Source: JAVBPT01 sp031549455
GTDB lineage: Bacteria; Bacillota; Clostridia; Lachnospirales; JAKSVV01
Assembly (NCBI GenBank): GCA_031549455.1
Contig: JAVBPT010000046.1
Coordinates: 1 to 5,914 of the forward strand
Reading direction: 5' to 3'
DNA length: 5,914 nt
In this document: positions 1 through 5,808 of the stretch, piece after piece
How positions within the stretch are numbered: position 1 is the first letter of the stretch
How the letters are laid out: every line of letters begins with the position of its first letter
Notes under the pieces: model-generated
The model's database searches: none
What the model was told of the DNA's origin: nothing
Seen by the model: the letters and a program-made list of their open reading frames with translations, nothing else
Program-made: the position numbers and the translations under genes

Positions 1-123
1 ATAGATGAATTAAAGCTAGAAGTGGAAGAATACATATATTATTATAATAACAAACGGATACGAGCAAAGTTAAAAGGACTGAGTCCTGTTGAATACAGAA
101 ATCAATCCTTGAAAATTGCTTAA
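1..123 (+). CDS. IS3-family transposase (OrfB), C-terminal fragment
   Basis: The open frame enters from the left edge and encodes 40 residues before a TAA stop. It contains the segment YYNNKRIRAKLKGLSPVEYR, the hallmark C-terminal end of the rve/DDE integrase core in IS3-family OrfB transposases (IS150-like group). These proteins cut and join the element's ends during copy-out/paste-in transposition. The catalytic DDE residues lie upstream of the window, so activity cannot be judged. The gene is truncated only by the window edge. The short distance from stop codon to inverted repeat (7 nt) is normal for this family. Confidence 0.9.
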   Translation: MDELKLEVEEYIYYYNNKRIRAKLKGLSPVEYRNQSLKIA

Positions 124-130
124 TCATAAA

Positions 131-155
131 TGTCTAACTTTTTGGGGTCAGTTCA
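131..155 (+). repeat. Terminal inverted repeat (right end) of IS3-family element
   Basis: A 25-nt sequence starting TGTCTAACTTTTTGGGG and ending GTCAGTTCA lies 7 nt after the transposase stop. Its G-run core and terminal CA fit the right ends of many IS3/IS150-type elements. The matching left copy is outside the window, so the repeat length is an estimate. Confidence 0.75.
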
Positions 156-159
156 TTAA

Positions 160-166
160 CCTCCTT
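160..166 (-). promoter_or_regulatory. Orphan Shine-Dalgarno-like sequence at the IS junction
   Basis: Read on the minus strand this is AAGGAGG, a near-perfect ribosome binding site. It lies 22 nt beyond the stop of the 165-residue gene and 4 nt before the IS boundary. An ATG is formed exactly across the junction (156-154) at a short 3-nt spacing, but it is followed at once by AAC TGA, giving a two-codon frame. The site therefore no longer serves a gene and may be the leftover start region of a downstream minus-strand gene displaced by the insertion. That history is inference. Confidence 0.4.
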
Positions 167-188
167 TTTCTTATATTTCCATCCCTTT

Positions 189-686
189 TTACTCCATCGT
201 AATTTCTGCTTCTCCTACGTTAAGTAGATAAGCTGTTACGTTTTGACAATGGTTTAGTACTGCGGCCAACGATGATCTTTCTGTTAGGTTTTCATGTGTC
301 ATACCTCCATTTTGAATCACTGGCCAATGATTTACAATACCATCTAAGAGATTGGGTAAGCATCCCACAAACTCCGTTCCCCGTATGGTGTCAATCAGCG
401 TTTCATCAATTCCCTCTAAATCATCTTGTGCCTTACCATCTAACAGCCTAGCCGTTATTGCTGGCAATGCCCGATTTAACATTTCTATATTTGAAAAACC
501 TCTAAGCCCACTTTCCTCTGTGCTGATTTGTCCAATGGTTCCTGCTTTCATGAGTCTAAAGTCGTAAGTTCCACCTAACCCATCTAATACTAGATGAGGA
601 TCCTTTTCGCCAATCAAAGGTCTTTCTGCACACATTTTTATCAATGTATTTTCAATCCTCTGCCTATTTTCTTCTTGAATTCCCAT
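189..686 (-). CDS. Hypothetical protein, 165 aa, unrecognised family
   Basis: I do not recognise this protein. The frame begins at an ATG preceded by GGGAG at a 7-nt spacing and has a strong dedicated promoter at 714-742, so it is very probably a real gene. The product is soluble and acidic, with no signal peptide or membrane segment. A charged, probably helical N-terminus (residues 1-22) is followed by a Gly/Asp-rich stretch around VLDGLGGTYDFRL (33-45). There are three cysteines (19, 109, 147) and an acidic C-terminal tail. It lies downstream of cmk in the same direction, with the promoter overlapping the cmk stop codon, so it can be transcribed alone or by read-through. No terminator is evident between its stop and the IS end. 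No function is proposed. Confidence 0.75.
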   Translation of the reverse strand: MGIQEENRQRIENTLIKMCAERPLIGEKDPHLVLDGLGGTYDFRLMKAGTIGQISTEESGLRGFSNIEMLNRALPAITARLLDGKAQDDLEGIDETLIDTIRGTEFVGCLPNLLDGIVNHWPVIQNGGMTHENLTERSSLAAVLNHCQNVTAYLLNVGEAEITME

Positions 687-713
687 TTTTTTACTCCCAT
701 TTGTATTAGGCGT

Positions 714-742
714 ATTGTATCATGTTTTCCATTCTTTGTCAA
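714..742 (-). promoter_or_regulatory. Sigma-A-type promoter for the 165-aa hypothetical gene
   Basis: On the minus strand a TTGACA -35 box (742-737) is followed after exactly 17 nt by a TACAAT -10 box (719-714). This is one mismatch from full consensus with optimal spacing. It lies about 30 nt upstream of the start codon at 686. The -35 box includes the cmk stop codon (741-739), so the promoter overlaps the end of the preceding gene. Confidence 0.8.
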
Positions 743-1419
743 TTTGTTTTCTGATGATATGCCTCCACAATCTTTTCTGCCACTTCCTCCTCGCTCATAT
801 AGGTCGAGTCAATCTGCACTGCATCTTCTACAATAATAAGAGGCGCCACTTCCCTATGCATATCTCGATCATCTCTTTCTTTTGTAAGCCCAATCAGCTC
901 ATCGAGTGTTTTATCCAGTATTCCTCTCTCCTGCAACTGTAAAAATCTTCTTTTTGCCCTCTCTTCTACGCTGGCTGTGAGATAAACTTTGAGTGTGGCA
1001 TCCGGAAGCACAACGGAAGTAATATCCCTTCCTTCCATAATGACATTATACCTTTTTGCAATCGTTCTAAAAATTTGATTCCCCAAATTTTTTATATTTT
1101 GATTTTGATTAATCTCTGAAGTGAAGTTTGAGATCTGTTCCGTTCTAAGCAGATCATCCGTTAGCTTTTGATCATTTAGGATCACAATTTGTATACCTTC
1201 TTCATAGGTTACCTCAATCTTGATTTCATCCAATACTGTCATTTGTTTTTCTGAGGCAAGCTCTAAAAAATTTTGATACCCATTTTCAAGCAGGTACCGT
1301 GCCACTGCCCGATAGATTGCGCCCGTATCACAATAGAGAATATTCAGTTTCTTAGCCACCCGTTTTACAATGGTGGATTTACCAGCTCCTGCCGGTCCAT
1401 CTACTGCTATGGTTTGCAT
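739..1419 (-). CDS. cmk: Cytidylate (CMP/dCMP) kinase
   Basis: This enzyme phosphorylates CMP and dCMP to the diphosphates with ATP in the cytoplasm, recycling pyrimidine nucleotides. With the start at 1419 the product is 226 residues, the usual family length. It carries a P-loop GPAGAGKST (8-16), the nucleoside-binding segment CDTGAIYRA (30-38), GRDI (130-133) followed by LPDATLKVYLTASVEERAKRR, and the lid/catalytic ERDDRDMHRE (181-190). The frame is open back to an ATG at 1464, but that adds 15 aromatic residues with no family counterpart. The ATG at 1419 has GGAGG just upstream, so it is preferred. The gene is third in the glgB-rnhA-cmk unit, 44 nt after rnhA. The middle segment before GRDI is more diverged than usual: the common VR of this region reads IK, and GRDIGT reads GRDITS. 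Confidence 0.93.
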   Translation of the reverse strand: MQTIAVDGPAGAGKSTIVKRVAKKLNILYCDTGAIYRAVARYLLENGYQNFLELASEKQMTVLDEIKIEVTYEEGIQIVILNDQKLTDDLLRTEQISNFTSEINQNQNIKNLGNQIFRTIAKRYNVIMEGRDITSVVLPDATLKVYLTASVEERAKRRFLQLQERGILDKTLDELIGLTKERDDRDMHREVAPLIIVEDAVQIDSTYMSEEEVAEKIVEAYHQKTN

Positions 1420-1423
1420 GATT

Positions 1424-1428
1424 CCTCC
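1424..1428 (-). promoter_or_regulatory. Ribosome binding site that fixes the cmk start
   Basis: GGAGG on the minus strand lies 4 nt before the ATG at 1419. It decides in favour of that start over the in-frame ATG at 1464, which overlaps the rnhA stop codon. Confidence 0.75.
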
Positions 1429-1463
1429 AAAAAAATAAGATAGATACCAAAATATCCATCTCA

Positions 1464-1922
1464 TTATATCTTTTTTATTTCTTTTTTCAAGTATTTTTCA
1501 TAACTTGCCACAGCAAGCTTATCGCAACGCTCGTTGTATTCATGACCTGCATGACCCTTCACCCAGACAAAAATGGTTTCATGCCTCTCCATTTCTCGTA
1601 GCAACTCTTTCCAGAGTGGAATATTGGCCACTTCTTTTCGATCACTCTTTCTCCAGCCGTTTCTCTCCCAAGATGGTAACCAACCTTTATTAATCGCATC
1701 CACCACATACTTTGAATCACTATAAATCGTAACCTTACAAGACTCCTTTAGACAAGCAAGTCCGCGAATCACAGACAGGAGCTCCATCTGATTGTTGGTT
1801 GTATCACAAAATCCTTCCGATAGCTCCTTGACTGTTTGATTATAGATTAGCACGACTCCGTAGCCACCTGGTCCGGGATTTCCAGAACATGCACCATCTG
1901 TGTACATCGTTACATTTTTCAT
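1464..1922 (-). CDS. rnhA: Ribonuclease HI
   Basis: This cytoplasmic endonuclease degrades the RNA strand of RNA-DNA hybrids and helps remove R-loops and primers. The 152-residue product is the usual full length. It has YTDGACSGNPGPGGYG at 7-22 with Asp9, NNQMEL with Glu47, YSDSKYV with Asp69, GHAGH with His124, and a closing Asp134 in NERCD. The complete metal-binding DEDD set plus the histidine therefore suggests an active enzyme. The basic WERNGWRKSD loop (85-94) is the handle region of the E. coli-type enzyme. The start lies only 4 nt after the glgB stop and has no convincing ribosome binding site, so translational coupling to glgB is likely. Cysteines at 12 and 62 are unremarkable. Confidence 0.96.
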   Translation of the reverse strand: MKNVTMYTDGACSGNPGPGGYGVVLIYNQTVKELSEGFCDTTNNQMELLSVIRGLACLKESCKVTIYSDSKYVVDAINKGWLPSWERNGWRKSDRKEVANIPLWKELLREMERHETIFVWVKGHAGHEYNERCDKLAVASYEKYLKKEIKKI

Positions 1923-1926
1923 AGAC

Positions 1927-4131
1927 TTACCATGTCTTCAACTTGAAATAGGTTACACCAAGTGGTGGCAACTTAATTTCTGCATAATAAGGTCGGGCAA
2001 AATATTCTTTCTTAATTGCCTTCACGGGTTCTGGATTCACAATACCACTACCGCCATATTTCACATCGTCGCTGTTGAAAATTTCCACATAAGAACCTTC
2101 AAACGGTAAAGCAAGTTTATACTGATAATGTGGAACTGGCGTAAAATTGCACACCACATAGATATATTCATCTGGATTTATGCCTTTCCTGAAGAAGGCA
2201 AGGATGCTCGCATTGGCATCTTGACAATCAATCCATTCAAAGCCTTGGTATCCAAAATCATTCGCCCATAAGGCATTTTCATTTCGATATAAGTAATTTA
2301 AATCTTTCATGTATTCCTTTAAATCTCGATGCATATCGTAATCAAGTAAATTCCAATCTAGGCTCTTTGTGCAATCCCATTCATTAAACTGCCCGAACTC
2401 TCCTCCCATAAATAGGAGCTTCTTTCCTGGATGCCCATACATAAAGCCATAGGCCACTCTAAGATTTGCAAACTTTTGCCAATAGTCTCCTGGCATCTTT
2501 CCAATCATGGAACCTTTTCCATATACCACTTCATCATGCGAGAGCACCAGTATAAAATTTTCACTAAAGGCATAAATCAAGCCAAAGGTTAGGTTGTTGT
2601 GATGATACTTTCTATACACCGCTTCCTTGTTCATATAGTGTAGAAAGTCATTCATCCAGCCCATGTTCCATTTAAACTTAAACCCAAGTCCACCATCTTC
2701 TGTACGCCTTGAAACATTGGACCAGGCGGTTGATTCCTCCGCAATTAAAAGCGTTTTTGGATAATAACCCCCAACAACCGAATTCATGTGTTTCACAAAC
2801 TCAATTGCTTCTATATTTTCTTTTCCACCATATGGGTTCGGAACCCATTCACCATATTTTTTACCGTAGTCCAAATAGATCATGGAAGCAACCGCATCCA
2901 CTCTCAATCCATCGATATGAAACTTTTCAATCCAATAAAGTGCATTCGCAATGAGAAAATTTTTGACCTCGTTTCGTCCAAAGTTAAAAATTAAAGTTCC
3001 CCAGTCCGGATGTTCTCCTTGTCTTGGATCCTGATGTTCATAAAGACAAGTTCCGTCAAAGCGCGCAAGCGCAAAACTGTCCTTCGGAAAATGCGCCGGA
3101 ACCCAGTCAATGAGGACACCAATTCCAAGACTGTGCATATGATCCACAAAATACATAAAATCATCCGGGTTACCAAAACGACTCGTCGGAGCATAATACC
3201 CTGTTACCTGATATCCCCACGAAAGATCAAATGGGTGTTCTGTAATCGGAAGAAGCTCAATATGTGTATACCCCATTTCCTTTACGTATTCTCCAAGTCT
3301 CTCCGCCAGATCCCGATATCCTAGAAAAGAATTATTTTCTCCTCTTGCCCAAGAGCCAAGATGAACCTCATAAATATTGAGTGGCATATTGTATACATCT
3401 TTATCTCTCAAACCGTCATACCAAGCTTGGTCATTCCATTGATATTTATTCATGTTAAATACAATATTAGCTGTATTGGGTCTGAATTCAAAATAGAAAC
3501 CATATGGATCTGATTTCACCAAGACATCATTCGTCTTGGTTTTAATTTCATATTTATACTGGTCGTACTCCCCTATTCCTGGAATAAAAAGCTCCCACAC
3601 GCCAGATGATCCTCTGTTTCTCATTGGATGCCTTCTTCCATCCCAATCGTTAAAGCTTCCTACCACACTCACCCGTGTGGCATTGGGTGCCCACACGGCG
3701 AAAAGGGTCCCCCGCACCCCTCCTACTTCCATCAGGTTGGCGCCTAGTTTCTCATATAATTTATAGTTGGTCCCTTGTCCAAAAAGATACAGATCCATGT
3801 CTGATAATACCGGCCAAAAACTATACGGATCAAAATTTTCCCAGACATGTTGATCGTACCCTTCATATTTCAATTTATATTCAAAAAATTCAGAACGATC
3901 TTTCATCACCACTTCAAAAAAACCATGATCATGGATCTTTGTCATTTCATATGTCTTTTCCTCATCCATCCGGTCCACCACATAGACTTTTTGAGCCACA
4001 TTGCAAAATGTTCGCACAATCATCCATTTTTCGCCATGAACCTCGATCTCATGCATCCCCAAAATATGATGCGGATCACGATGCCTCGCCTCTATAATTT
4101 CATACATCTCAGCATTATTTGTATATTTCAT
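1927..4131 (-). CDS. glgB: 1,4-alpha-glucan (glycogen) branching enzyme
   Basis: The enzyme cuts an alpha-1,4-glucan chain and re-attaches it through an alpha-1,6 bond, creating branches in glycogen. From the start at 4131 it has 734 residues, typical of long two-module branching enzymes. An N-terminal module is followed by a CBM48 domain (about 141-225, with FAVWAPNATRVSVVGSFNDW). Then comes the GH13 barrel, with DWVPAHF near 342, GLRVDAVASMIY with nucleophile Asp412, AEEST with acid/base Glu465, and LSHDE with Asp533. A C-terminal beta domain ends the protein. All catalytic residues are present. The frame opens six codons earlier at 4149, but GGAGG lies inside that extension and serves the ATG at 4131. 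It is first in the unit with rnhA and cmk and has its own promoter. No glgA, glgC or glgD is nearby. Confidence 0.97.
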   Translation of the reverse strand: MKYTNNAEMYEIIEARHRDPHHILGMHEIEVHGEKWMIVRTFCNVAQKVYVVDRMDEEKTYEMTKIHDHGFFEVVMKDRSEFFEYKLKYEGYDQHVWENFDPYSFWPVLSDMDLYLFGQGTNYKLYEKLGANLMEVGGVRGTLFAVWAPNATRVSVVGSFNDWDGRRHPMRNRGSSGVWELFIPGIGEYDQYKYEIKTKTNDVLVKSDPYGFYFEFRPNTANIVFNMNKYQWNDQAWYDGLRDKDVYNMPLNIYEVHLGSWARGENNSFLGYRDLAERLGEYVKEMGYTHIELLPITEHPFDLSWGYQVTGYYAPTSRFGNPDDFMYFVDHMHSLGIGVLIDWVPAHFPKDSFALARFDGTCLYEHQDPRQGEHPDWGTLIFNFGRNEVKNFLIANALYWIEKFHIDGLRVDAVASMIYLDYGKKYGEWVPNPYGGKENIEAIEFVKHMNSVVGGYYPKTLLIAEESTAWSNVSRRTEDGGLGFKFKWNMGWMNDFLHYMNKEAVYRKYHHNNLTFGLIYAFSENFILVLSHDEVVYGKGSMIGKMPGDYWQKFANLRVAYGFMYGHPGKKLLFMGGEFGQFNEWDCTKSLDWNLLDYDMHRDLKEYMKDLNYLYRNENALWANDFGYQGFEWIDCQDANASILAFFRKGINPDEYIYVVCNFTPVPHYQYKLALPFEGSYVEIFNSDDVKYGGSGIVNPEPVKAIKKEYFARPYYAEIKLPPLGVTYFKLKTW

Positions 4132-4137
4132 TCCCAT

Positions 4138-4142
4138 CCTCC
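4138..4142 (-). promoter_or_regulatory. Ribosome binding site that fixes the glgB start
   Basis: GGAGG on the minus strand stands 6 nt before the ATG at 4131, an ideal spacing. It falls within the codons of the longer open frame beginning at 4149 and directly abuts the ATG at 4137, which makes both of those less likely starts. Confidence 0.8.
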
Positions 4143-4161
4143 AGCGCACATTATTTGGTTC

Positions 4162-4190
4162 ATTATACTTCAGATAAAATTTTATTACAA
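4162..4190 (-). promoter_or_regulatory. Sigma-A-type promoter of the glgB-rnhA-cmk unit
   Basis: On the minus strand TTGTAA (4190-4185) and a perfect TATAAT (4167-4162) are separated by 17 nt. The -10 box ends about 30 nt before the glgB start. The spacer contains a perfect 12-bp AT-only palindrome (4174-4185) that touches the -35 box and could be an operator or simply AT-rich sequence. Confidence 0.75.
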
Positions 4191-4230
4191 TACCTTTTTT
4201 GCAAAATTTTCTACTATTTTTGTCATTCTG

Positions 4231-4239
4231 TGTTATACT
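4231..4239 (+). promoter_or_regulatory. Extended -10 promoter for the NAD(P)H oxidoreductase gene
   Basis: TGTTATACT matches an extended -10 element (TGnTATAAT-like). It ends 26 nt before the start codon at 4266. No good -35 box exists at 16-18 nt. A TTGTCA at 4220-4225 is too close to act with it. The promoter is divergent from that of glgB, with about 45 nt between the two elements. Confidence 0.5.
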
Positions 4240-4265
4240 AATAGAAAAAGAAAAGGAAATAAACG

Positions 4266-4832
4266 ATGAACTATTTAATTATACATTCCCATCCCTATAA
4301 AGGAAGCTTTAACTCTGCAATTGTGGAAAATCTAAAGGATCATAAAAACGCGACTGTGATTGATTTAATCAAAGACGAATTCAACCCTGTAATGGGACAA
4401 GAAGATCTGAGACTGTGGGGAAAAGGTGAACCGGCGGATCAACTTGTTCGAAAATATCAAGAGGAATTTAAAAAGGCAGATATCATTGTCTTTCCATTTC
4501 CGATCTGGTGGGGAGTCATGCCAGCTGTGCTGAAGGGTTTTATTGATAAAGTCTTTTTGCCCGGTTTTGCTTATAAGTACAACGAGAAGGGGGAAATGCT
4601 TGGATTATTAGAGGGTAAAAAAGCGGTTGTCATCACCACAATGGAAACACCAAAGGAGTTTTACAATGATGTTTTAAACAATCCAATTGAAAATACGTTT
4701 ATTAAAAATACCCTTTTAAAATGCGGTATTGAAACAATAAAGCATTTTGAGGTTGATAAAATTGTATCGTCTGGTGAAGAATACACAACCGATAAGATGA
4801 ATCACATTATGAGTTTTTTCGAAAGCTTTTAG
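4266..4832 (+). CDS. Flavodoxin-fold NAD(P)H oxidoreductase (quinone reductase-like)
   Basis: The product belongs to the Flavodoxin_2 family (NQO/KefF/MdaB-like), cytoplasmic FMN- or FAD-binding enzymes that reduce quinones and similar electrophiles with NAD(P)H. The 188 residues are a normal length. They begin with the first beta strand and phosphate-binding turn (YLIIHSHPYKGSFN, 3-16). The family core follows at 76-103, with FPIWWGVMPAVLKGFIDKV and then LPGFAY. ITTMETP (123-129) matches the next flavin-contacting loop. The start has an AAGGA-type ribosome binding site 8 nt upstream. The substrate cannot be read from sequence, and no potassium efflux partner gene is adjacent, so KefF is not assigned. 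The 40-nt gap to the next gene suggests co-transcription. Confidence 0.92.
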   Translation: MNYLIIHSHPYKGSFNSAIVENLKDHKNATVIDLIKDEFNPVMGQEDLRLWGKGEPADQLVRKYQEEFKKADIIVFPFPIWWGVMPAVLKGFIDKVFLPGFAYKYNEKGEMLGLLEGKKAVVITTMETPKEFYNDVLNNPIENTFIKNTLLKCGIETIKHFEVDKIVSSGEEYTTDKMNHIMSFFESF

Positions 4833-4872
4833 ACCAACCTTGTTGTTTTTTCTATTGAAGGGGGAATGAAGA

Positions 4873-5580
4873 ATGACACTGGATGCAGTAATGAAAGAAT
4901 TGGAATCGCTTGGAACCGAAAGAACCAAAAAGATTTATGCCTCTCATGGTGCACATGAACCACAGTTTGGCGTAGCCACTAGAGACATGCGAGCACTTGC
5001 CAAGAAGATCAAAAAGGATCAAACCCTTGCTGAGGAGCTCTATGCCACCGGCAATTACGATGCCATGTACTTTGCCGGAATGATTGTAGACCCCAACGTA
5101 ATGAATGAAACTGATTTTGACCGCTGGATGGATACAGCCTATTTCTTTATGCTCTCGGATTATGTGGTAGCGGTTTCACTTGCTGAAACTAGCTTTGCCC
5201 AAGTACTTGCCGACCGTTGGATTCAGAGCGGCGAAGAATTGCGCATGTCTGCTGGTTGGGCCTGTTATGAGTGGTTGCTTGGCAATCATCCCGACCACGA
5301 ATTTGATCAAAAGAAGATACATACGATGCTTGAATTTGTTGCAAAAAATATACATAGCAAACCCAATCGAACTCGCTATTCAATGAACAATTTTGTAATC
5401 GCTGTAGGGGTATCCTATCTTCCGCTTCACAAAGAAGCAGTCATTGTTGCTGATGAAATCGGAAAGGTAGAGGTCTATACTGGCAAAGGCACTTGTTCTG
5501 TTCCCTTTGCAAAAGAAAGTATACAAAAGGCAAAAGAAAAAGGACGTCTTGGATTTAAAAGAAAAAATGTGAGATGCTAA
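4873..5580 (+). CDS. DNA alkylation repair protein, AlkD-like (HEAT-repeat)
   Basis: The 235-residue product fits the DNA_alkylation_repair family (AlkC/AlkD-like), all-helical HEAT-repeat proteins. Characterised members excise 3-methyl- and 7-methyl-purines from DNA. Family-like segments are the N-terminal GTERTKKIYASHGAHEPQFG (14-33), LYATGNYDAMYFAGMIVDP (56-74), LSDYVVAV (94-101), SAGWACYEWLLG (126-137), RTRYSMNNFVIAVG (166-179) and a basic tail GRLGFKRKNVRC. This looks like the clostridial subgroup rather than B. cereus AlkD itself. I cannot confirm that the catalytic Asp and its partner Trp/Arg are conserved, so glycosylase activity is inferred. AAGGGGGA stands 7 nt before the ATG. An ATG at 4866 is out of frame. 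The gene probably shares the upstream oxidoreductase promoter and ends at a strong terminator. Confidence 0.88.
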   Translation: MTLDAVMKELESLGTERTKKIYASHGAHEPQFGVATRDMRALAKKIKKDQTLAEELYATGNYDAMYFAGMIVDPNVMNETDFDRWMDTAYFFMLSDYVVAVSLAETSFAQVLADRWIQSGEELRMSAGWACYEWLLGNHPDHEFDQKKIHTMLEFVAKNIHSKPNRTRYSMNNFVIAVGVSYLPLHKEAVIVADEIGKVEVYTGKGTCSVPFAKESIQKAKEKGRLGFKRKNVRC

Positions 5581-5617
5581 AATAAGCTAACCGCTTAATG
5601 TGGTTAGCTTATTTTTT
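5579..5617 (+). terminator. Rho-independent terminator after the alkylation repair gene
   Basis: A perfect 14-bp stem (5579-5592 with 5602-5615), core ATAAGCTAACC, closes a 9-nt loop. Six T residues (5612-5617) follow, partly within the stem. It starts at the last bases of the stop codon. On the opposite strand it also forms a hairpin with a shorter T run, and it contains the stop codon of the converging small gene, so it may act in both directions. Confidence 0.92.
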
Positions 5618-5761
5618 ATCATCCCCTGCTTTATTGCGGTTCCCTGATTGTTTTTTTGCATTACGACTTTCTCCGTCCCATTCGCTCTCTGCTAATGTTG
5701 GACCACCGTTTGCTTTTTTCTTTCGTATTGATTTTGGATCGATTTGACTATCTTTTGGCAT
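5609..5761 (-). CDS. Small hydrophilic protein, 50 aa, possible spore protein
   Basis: A 50-codon frame runs from the ATG at 5761 to a TAA inside the convergent terminator stem. GGGGTGA stands close upstream (about 6 nt), supporting real translation. The product starts MPKDSQIDPKSIRKKKANGG and is rich in Lys, Asn, Gly, Ser and Asp. It has ten lysines, one tryptophan, no cysteine and no membrane segment, and is likely disordered. I do not recognise a family. The composition resembles small acid-soluble spore proteins of the minor type (SspN/SspP-like), but no motif proves this. It follows a SpoIIP-like gene in the same direction, and its upstream region has a sigma-G-like -10 element. Spore function is inference; the existence of the gene is well supported. 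Confidence 0.7.
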   Translation of the reverse strand: MPKDSQIDPKSIRKKKANGGPTLAESEWDGESRNAKKQSGNRNKAGDDKK

Positions 5762-5778
5762 ATTATTCACCCCAAAAA

Positions 5779-5807
5779 TAGTATGCCAAAATTTTATTCC
5801 TTTATCC
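5779..5807 (-). promoter_or_regulatory. Possible sigma-G/sigma-F-like promoter for the small gene
   Basis: On the minus strand GGATA (5807-5803) is followed after 17 nt by CATACTA (5785-5779). CATACTA fits the forespore sigma-G -10 consensus CATnHTA, while GGATA is one base off the GHATR -35 consensus. The element lies right after the SpoIIP-like stop codon and about 18 nt before the small gene's start. Short AT-rich motifs match by chance easily, so this is tentative. Confidence 0.3.
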
Positions 5808-5808
5808 G

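Larger units (their letters stand above)
1..155 (+). mobile_element. Right end of an IS3-family insertion sequence
   Basis: This is the 3' part of an insertion sequence whose remainder lies left of the window. It consists of the transposase C-terminus (1-123), a short non-coding stretch, and a terminal inverted repeat at 131-155. The repeat begins TGTCTAACTTTTTGGGGTCA and closes with the CA dinucleotide typical of IS3-family ends. The boundary at 155 is inferred from that CA. The left inverted repeat and the target duplication cannot be seen, so whether the element is intact is unknown. It sits directly next to a ribosome-binding-site-like sequence on the minus strand. Confidence 0.85.

Noticed and set aside
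352..942. Plus-strand open frames opposite the 165-aa gene and cmk
   Set aside because: They overlap well-supported minus-strand genes, have no ribosome binding sites, and show no recognisable motifs.
1420..1464. N-terminal extension of cmk from an ATG overlapping the rnhA stop
   Set aside because: The 15 extra residues are aromatic with no counterpart in the family, and GGAGG lies directly before the ATG at 1419.
4220..4239. TTGTCA as the -35 box paired with TATACT
   Set aside because: The spacer is only 8 nt. The -10 box is better explained as an extended -10 element without a strong -35.
3675..4269. Long plus-strand open frames of 140 codons opposite the start of glgB
   Set aside because: They lie antisense to conserved glgB coding sequence and the glgB promoter, lack ribosome binding sites, and read as Phe/Ile/His-rich low-complexity protein typical of frame shadows.
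4826..4858. Possible terminator between the oxidoreductase and the alkylation repair gene (CAAC-CTT-GTTG followed by Ts)
   Set aside because: The stem is only 4 bp with a 3-nt loop, too weak to count as an intrinsic terminator.
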